This document shows positions 59,800 through 64,000 of a stretch of 64,000 nucleotides of DNA, piece after piece (the stretch's first letter is position 1; the number at the start of each line of letters is the position of its first letter). The DNA is taken from positions 1 to 64,000 of the forward strand of contig JACQYF010000075.1 in assembly GCA_016208315.1 (NCBI GenBank). Direction: 5' to 3'. The DNA comes from Chloroflexota bacterium (GTDB taxonomy: Bacteria; Chloroflexota; Anaerolineae; UBA4142). Both the position numbers and the translations under genes were made by a program. The notes beneath the pieces were generated by a model. That model was not told the origin of the DNA. It did not search any database and worked only from the letters and a program-made list of their open reading frames with translations.

Positions 59800-60103
59800 T
59801 ACACAGAGCATCTGGGCCGCGCTCGCCGAGGTGAACGATCCCGAGTTCCCAATGAGTGTTGTGGATTTGGGATTGATCTACGGTGTGGCGCGTGAGGGCG
59901 ATTGCGTGCGCGTCAAGCTGACGTTCACCGCAATGGGCTGCCCGGCGATGGATATGTTACTGGACGATATTCGCGCGCGGCTGCTGCAAGAACCGGGCGT
60001 GGCCCGAGTGGAAATCGAAATCGTTTGGGATCCGCCGTGGACCAAGTCGCGTCTGAGCGAGCATGGGCGCGAACTCTTGCAGAGTTGGGGAATCGCCGTA
60101 TGA
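59792..60103 (+). CDS. paaD: PaaD, DUF59 (MIP18-like) half only
   Basis: 103 residues; ATG at 59792 overlaps paaA by 8 nt. DUF59 fold: LAEVNDPEFPMSVVDLGLIYGV, LTFTAMGCPAMDML with the conserved Cys, WDPPWTKSRLSEHGRELL. PaaD proteins are usually about 160 residues and end in a Cys-rich zinc ribbon; here the protein stops after the DUF59 part. The missing ribbon appears as a separate gene at 61117. Role: Fe-S or di-iron site maturation for the epoxidase. Confidence 0.85.
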   Translation: MSDTQSIWAALAEVNDPEFPMSVVDLGLIYGVAREGDCVRVKLTFTAMGCPAMDMLLDDIRARLLQEPGVARVEIEIVWDPPWTKSRLSEHGRELLQSWGIAV

Positions 60104-60303
60104 CCATGCCAATCAACAACAAAATCTACGAGGTCTTTGCGCGCTTCAAGTACGAGGAGCCATTGCACTACGTCGGCAACGTCACCGCGCCCGACGACGA
60201 TCTCGCCAAAGTCTACGCATTCAACACCTACAACGAATGGGCGTGGATCGAAATGATCGCCGTGCCGCGCGAAACCGTCGTACATGTGATTGATCCAGCT
60301 TAA
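60100..60303 (+). CDS. paaB: Phenylacetyl-CoA epoxidase subunit PaaB (short)
   Basis: 67 residues; ATG at 60100 overlaps the paaD TGA (ATGA). YEVFARFKYEEPLHYVGNV, NTYNEWAWIEMIAVPRE match PaaB, a small structural subunit that bridges PaaAC dimers. Shorter than the usual ~95 residues at both ends. TAA is followed at once by a 42-bp palindrome. Confidence 0.8.
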   Translation: MTMPINNKIYEVFARFKYEEPLHYVGNVTAPDDDLAKVYAFNTYNEWAWIEMIAVPRETVVHVIDPA

Positions 60304-60345
60304 GCAGTAAACAGTAATTGGTAATTACCAATTACTGTTTACTGC
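60304..60345. repeat. Perfect 42-bp palindrome (family G)
   Basis: GCAGTAAACAGTAATTGGTAA... and its exact complement. The two 21-bp arms meet with no loop. It lies between the paaB TAA (60301-60303) and paaC. Confidence 0.95.
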
Positions 60346-60358
60346 TTTGAAAGTCACC

Positions 60359-61120
60359 ATGACACTTGAAATCAGCAATCCCAAAGAGTTCGCCGATTCC
60401 ACCCGCCGCGCGCTCGCCGACTTTATTCTGGCGCTAGCGGATACCAAGCGCTTCTTGGGCATTCGCTACGCCGAATGGTGCGACGGCGCGCCGACCCTCG
60501 AAGCATCGGTCGCCGCGTCGGCGATGGCGCAAGACGAGTTGGGGCATTCCCGCGCGCTCTTGCCGCTGCTCAAAGAGTTTCCTGAGGTAGACCCCGGCAT
60601 TCCCGACGAAGCGCCGCGCGAGCTGTATGCGTCCATCGCTTTTCTCGATCAACCTTTCTCGACGTGGCCCACGTTTGTCGCGGCGAACGTGCTGATCGGC
60701 GGCGCGTTGACAGTCGCGCTGGAAGCCGCGCAGAATTCGTGCTACGTGCCGCTGCGAACGCGCGCGGTTAAGATTCTGCAAGAGGAACGCTTTCACTGGC
60801 TGCACGGCGAGAGTTGGTTCAAACGGCTCGCCGCCAATGCGAAGGAAGGGATTGACCTCGCGAATCGCGTAGAAGATATTTTGCCCCAGGCGCTGTGTTG
60901 GTTTGGTCGTTCCGAAGACGACCGGCTGCTTCACGCAGGCATTCTCGACGCGGATAACGACAATTTGCGGACGCGCTTGTTGAATCGCGCCGGCCCTTTG
61001 ATCGCCAAGAGCCAGGTGGGGCATTTGATGCGGATTGAGGGTGGGCATTGGCAGTACAACGGCGGCTTCCCGTGGGCGCGGTTTGATGCGGCGACGCGGC
61101 GGGTAGAAGCGCGGAAGTGA
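60359..61120 (+). CDS. paaC: Phenylacetyl-CoA epoxidase subunit PaaC
   Basis: 253 residues from the ATG at 60359; a TTG at 60347 is an alternative. Ferritin-like fold related to PaaA: LADTKRFLGIRYAEWCDGAP, MAQDELGHSRALL, LQEERFHWLHGESWF. PaaC is the structural partner of PaaA; it usually has no metal, although ExxH pairs remain visible here. Its TGA overlaps the next gene. Confidence 0.87.
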   Translation: MTLEISNPKEFADSTRRALADFILALADTKRFLGIRYAEWCDGAPTLEASVAASAMAQDELGHSRALLPLLKEFPEVDPGIPDEAPRELYASIAFLDQPFSTWPTFVAANVLIGGALTVALEAAQNSCYVPLRTRAVKILQEERFHWLHGESWFKRLAANAKEGIDLANRVEDILPQALCWFGRSEDDRLLHAGILDADNDNLRTRLLNRAGPLIAKSQVGHLMRIEGGHWQYNGGFPWARFDAATRRVEARK

Positions 61121-61320
61121 GTATGGGAGTGTGGGAGTCTGGGAGTAAGCAGGTAGCGTGCCCGTTCTGTGATTCGAGCGAGACGGAGATGATTGCGTTG
61201 TTTGGACAACAGATGATGACGTCGCAGTATTATTGTCGAAACTGTCGCAGCGTCTTTGAAGCCGTCAAGTGGGACGACCCCAAGGCAAAAGTGGAAAGCG
61301 AAAAGCCAAAAGACGGATGA
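61117..61320 (+). CDS. Stand-alone PaaD zinc-ribbon domain
   Basis: 67 residues from a GTG at 61117 overlapping the paaC TGA (GTGA). CPFCDSSETEMIALFGQQ then YYCRNCRSVFEAVK: two CxxC pairs of the ribbon that normally ends PaaD. Residues 3-10 (MGVWESGS) are translated family F repeat (61121-61142). Translationally coupled to paaC and to the CoA-transferase gene (ATGA overlap). Its separation from the DUF59 half by paaB and paaC is unusual. Confidence 0.82.
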   Translation: MSMGVWESGSKQVACPFCDSSETEMIALFGQQMMTSQYYCRNCRSVFEAVKWDDPKAKVESEKPKDG

Positions 61321-62231
61321 CCAAACTGACCTCAATGCGCGACGCCATCGCGGAATTCGTGCCGGACGGCTCGAGTGTCGTGATGGGTGCTGCGCTCGAA
61401 TCGCTCATTCCGTTCGCGGCGGGGCACGAAAGCATTCGGCAGCAAAAACGCGAGCTGACATTGGTCGGTCCCATTTCGGATATGCTGTTCGATCAGTTGA
61501 TTGGCGCGGGCTGCGTGAGCAAGGTGATTGCCGCGTGGGTCGGGAACGTCAGCGCGGGCTTGGGACACAATTATCGCCGCGCGACGGAGCAGGGGGTTCC
61601 GCACCGAGTCGAAATCTGGGACCACAGCAACTTTACGATTTCGCTCGCGCTTCTCGCGGGCGGCTACGGCGCGCCGTACATTCCGACCTATTCGCTCCTC
61701 GGGTCTGATCTGCTCAAGACGAATCCAAGCTTCAAAGAGGCAACTTCGCCTTTTGGCGGCGAAAAGGTCTTGCTCGTCCCCGCGCTCCAACCCGACGTTG
61801 CCATTCTTAACGTCCAACGCTCGGACGCCGACGGCAACGCGCACGCGTGGGGCAATCTCGGCATCAGCGAAGAAGCCGCGCTCGCGAGCAAACGCGTGAT
61901 TATCATCGCCGAGGAAATTGTGCCGCGCGAGGTAATCGTGAGCGACCCCAACCGCGTGCTCGCGCCGAGCTTCAAGGTATGTGCGGTCGTCCACGAGCCG
62001 GGCGGCGCGCATCCCTCGCCCGTGCAAGGCCACTACAATCGCGACCACGAATTCTATCACGAATATCATCGCGAAACGCGGAGCGCGGATGGGAACGATA
62101 GGTGGTTGGGTGGTTGGGTGGCTGGCGTGAAGAATCGCGCCGAGTATTTGGGGAAATTGGGCGAGGCGCGCTGGCGTGGCTTGCAGTTGAAGGAGCACCG
62201 GTATGCCGCGCCGGTGGATTACGGATATTAA
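61317..62231 (+). CDS. CoA-transferase subunit A
   Basis: 304 residues; ATG at 61317. Glutaconate/3-oxoacid CoA-transferase type A chain: MRDAIAEFVPDGSSVVMGAALESLIPFAAGHE, GPISDMLFDQLIGAGCVSKV, PDVAILNVQRSDADGNAHAWG. The catalytic Glu is on subunit B in this family, and no B gene follows within the window, so the partner may lie elsewhere. Often found with paa or ring-cleavage genes. Confidence 0.8.
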   Translation: MTKLTSMRDAIAEFVPDGSSVVMGAALESLIPFAAGHESIRQQKRELTLVGPISDMLFDQLIGAGCVSKVIAAWVGNVSAGLGHNYRRATEQGVPHRVEIWDHSNFTISLALLAGGYGAPYIPTYSLLGSDLLKTNPSFKEATSPFGGEKVLLVPALQPDVAILNVQRSDADGNAHAWGNLGISEEAALASKRVIIIAEEIVPREVIVSDPNRVLAPSFKVCAVVHEPGGAHPSPVQGHYNRDHEFYHEYHRETRSADGNDRWLGGWVAGVKNRAEYLGKLGEARWRGLQLKEHRYAAPVDYGY

Positions 62232-62236
62232 AGAAC

Positions 62237-62593
62237 ATGACCATCGCAACAGCGCAGACAGATGGGCGACGTTGGGGAGTGATCGCGTGGCTGCTTTTGA
62301 CCCAGGCGCTCGCCTTGCTTTCTCTCTTTCCCTGGCTGCTCATCGCGGCCCTTTCCGTTATGGCGTTTGACGCCCCGGGCTCCGTAAATCAACCAGAGCC
62401 GTGGATATTCGTCGGCATAGTTTGGTCGTATCCAGTGTTCCCCATTCTGTGTGCCCTGATTGCATGGCTTTTGTTCGTGCTGAGAAAACCGCGAGCATCG
62501 CTGATCGTCACTTCGTTACCACTGCTCCCTCCATTGGCGCTGATCGGTCTTTTGATTGTGGGCCAGTTGTTATTCATTCTGCGAGTGTACTAG
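62237..62593 (+). CDS. Small membrane protein, unknown
   Basis: 118 residues; ATG at 62237, 6 bp after the CoA-transferase stop. Three hydrophobic helices (about 14-40, 52-76, 87-115: VIAWLLLTQALALLSLFPWL, FVGIVWSYPVFPILCALIAW, LIVTSLPLLPPLALIGLLIV). No ribosome site and no recognised family. Confidence 0.6.
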   Translation: MTIATAQTDGRRWGVIAWLLLTQALALLSLFPWLLIAALSVMAFDAPGSVNQPEPWIFVGIVWSYPVFPILCALIAWLLFVLRKPRASLIVTSLPLLPPLALIGLLIVGQLLFILRVY

Positions 62594-62594
62594 T

Positions 62595-64000
62595 ATGGCA
62601 AAAATGCTTATTGGCGGCGAACTGGTTACCGCCGAATCCAATGAAGAGTATCCAGTCTACAATCCGGCAAATGGCGAATTGGTGGACACCGCGCCCAAAG
62701 GCAGCGCGCGGGATGTCGAACGCGCGGTGGACGCGGCGGAACGCGCGTTTCCGAAATGGTGGGCGACGCCGGGCGCGAAACGCGGCGAACTGGTGGGCGA
62801 AGGCGCGCGCAAGATAAAGGAGCACGAGGACGAACTGGCGCGCATTCTGACGATGGAGCAGGGCAAGCCCATTCGTGAATCGAAATTGGAGATCAGGCGA
62901 TTCGTCCACACGCTCGAGCATTACGCCGGACTCGGCAAGAATCTGCGCGGCGGCTACGTGCCGAACCTCGACGATGGCAAATACGGCATCATCTTGAAGC
63001 GTCCCATCGGCGTCGTCGCGGCGATTGTGCCGTGGAATTTCCCCGTGTCGCTGATGGGGAACAAGATCGGTCCGGCGCTGGTCGCGGGGAACGCGGTGAT
63101 CGTGAAACCGGCCAGCACGACGCCGCTTACCGACTTGCGTGTGATTCAGTTGTTGAACGAGGCGGGCCTGCCGCCCGGCGTGCTGAACATCGTGACGGGA
63201 CCGGGCGGTTCGGTGGGCGACGCGATCCTCTCCCATCCCAAGATTCGCAAGATCGGCTTTACAGGCGCGACGGTAACGGGGCGGCACGTGATGGAGGTCG
63301 CCGCGCAAACCATCAAGCGCGTGACGCTCGAACTCGGCGGCAGCGATCCGATGATCGTCTGCGACGACGCAAACATTGACGAGGCCGCGAGCGCCGCATC
63401 GGTTGGCCGCTATTACAATTGCGGTCAAGCGTGTCTCGCGATCAAGCGCGTGTACGTCTTCGACAAGGTTTACGAAGAGTTTCTCGACAAGCTCGCAGGC
63501 AAAGTGAGAAAACTGCGCGTCGGCGATGGGCTGGCGAAAGGGACCATTATCGGTCCGATGCATTCGGCGTTTCAGCGGCAAGAGGTCGAGGAGCAAGTAG
63601 CGGACGCGGTCAAGCTCGGTGGCAAGGTGTTGGTAGGCGGGACACGACCGGAAGAGAAGGAATTGGTAAATGGGTATTACTACTTACCAACCCTGATTGT
63701 TGATGCGGACCTAAAGTCGCGTGTGGCGCAAGAAGAAGTGTTCGGCCCCGCGCTGCCGGTATGGCGTGTGCGTGATATGGACCAGGCGATCGCGATGGCG
63801 AACGATTCGATCTATGGGCTGGGTTCGTCGGTGTGGACGCGCGACATCAACAAGGCGAATCGCGCCGCGGAGCAACTGGAAGCGGGCTACACCTGGATCA
63901 ACTCGCAGGCGATCATTTACGACGAGCTGCCGTTCGGCGGATTCAAGCAGAGCGGAGTCGGCAAGGAGCACGGCAGCGAGGCGCTGGATTATTACAGCGA
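62595..64000 (+). CDS. NAD(P)-dependent aldehyde dehydrogenase (runs off window)
   Basis: First 468 residues; ATG at 62595, one base after the previous stop. Family motifs: IVPWNFPVSLMGNKIGPAL, FTGATVTGRHV, LELGGSDPMIV with the general-base Glu (about 251), NCGQACLAIKR with the catalytic Cys (about 279), and EEVFGPALPVWR. Most like succinate-semialdehyde or lactaldehyde dehydrogenases. In this operon it may oxidise an aldehyde from ring cleavage; it has no PaaZ hydratase fusion as far as can be seen. Confidence 0.88.
   Translation, partial: MAKMLIGGELVTAESNEEYPVYNPANGELVDTAPKGSARDVERAVDAAERAFPKWWATPGAKRGELVGEGARKIKEHEDELARILTMEQGKPIRESKLEIRRFVHTLEHYAGLGKNLRGGYVPNLDDGKYGIILKRPIGVVAAIVPWNFPVSLMGNKIGPALVAGNAVIVKPASTTPLTDLRVIQLLNEAGLPPGVLNIVTGPGGSVGDAILSHPKIRKIGFTGATVTGRHVMEVAAQTIKRVTLELGGSDPMIVCDDANIDEAASAASVGRYYNCGQACLAIKRVYVFDKVYEEFLDKLAGKVRKLRVGDGLAKGTIIGPMHSAFQRQEVEEQVADAVKLGGKVLVGGTRPEEKELVNGYYYLPTLIVDADLKSRVAQEEVFGPALPVWRVRDMDQAIAMANDSIYGLGSSVWTRDINKANRAAEQLEAGYTWINSQAIIYDELPFGGFKQSGVGKEHGSEALDYYS

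Overview
The window is a GC-rich bacterial chromosome segment with no phage, conjugation or CRISPR functions. Gene content points to a Chloroflexota (Anaerolineae-like) organism. The markers are an FMN-riboswitch-controlled RibXY-type riboflavin transporter, a radical-SAM/lipoate-ligase lipoyl assembly cluster, a GH57 branching enzyme, an ArsA-HSP20 ATPase, Pro/Thr-rich exported proteins, and very many short palindromic intergenic repeats. This assignment is inference from gene content. The physiology looks aerobic or facultative: an O2-dependent phenylacetyl-CoA epoxidase and an aconitase sit alongside an O2-sensitive-type acyl-CoA dehydratase activase pair.

Layout. 1-7.9 kb: start of an HD-domain protein, a two-domain deacetylase-like lipoprotein, a small exported protein, a membrane-fused spermidine-synthase-like protein, a DUF1461 membrane protein, a wrecked TPR gene and an exported beta-helix protein. 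7.9-11.0 kb (-): riboflavin ABC transporter read from an FMN riboswitch with a terminator platform. 11.05-16.7 kb (-): tRNA-Arg and the operon gcvH-lplAB-rSAM-rSAM-lplA-pfkB for lipoyl assembly, divergent from tRNA-His. 16.9-21.2 kb (-): PEP-synthase/rifampin-phosphotransferase-like enzyme, MarR regulator and a broken MFS exporter. 21.2-24.8 kb: oxidoreductase remnant and the acyl-CoA dehydratase activase pair. 24.9-27.2 kb: ECF sigma/anti-sigma pair. 27.5-29.1 kb: hisS behind what reads as a classical histidine attenuator. 29-30.8 kb: small transporter, DUF1801 and S51 peptidase. 30.9-41.9 kb: phosphodiesterase-like protein, tRNA, RHH and DUF2281 proteins, then the unit arsA-DUF2723-methyltransferase-GT2-radical SAM, then the GH57 enzyme. 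41.9-45.8 kb (+): Uma2, aconitase, DUF4160, DUF2442. 45.2-52.7 kb (-): signalling operon (REC-GAF-degenerate GGDEF, histidine kinase, GAF-HD-GYP, REC-GAF-GAF-HisKA, TPR). 53-64 kb (+): five-gene branched-chain-type ABC transporter followed by enoyl-CoA hydratase, paaA, paaD (DUF59 half), paaB, paaC, paaD (Zn-ribbon half), CoA-transferase subunit A, a membrane protein and an aldehyde dehydrogenase running off the end. Transporter and catabolic genes together suggest uptake and CoA-dependent breakdown of an aromatic or fatty acid.

The strongest non-standard signals are: the histidine leader-peptide attenuator on hisS; the FMN riboswitch whose peripheral loops carry genome-wide mini-repeats; the split PaaD; a four-copy palindromic operator-like array at 21-22 bp period; and more than ten mini-repeat families that repeatedly supply or abut stop codons and in several places are translated in-frame.
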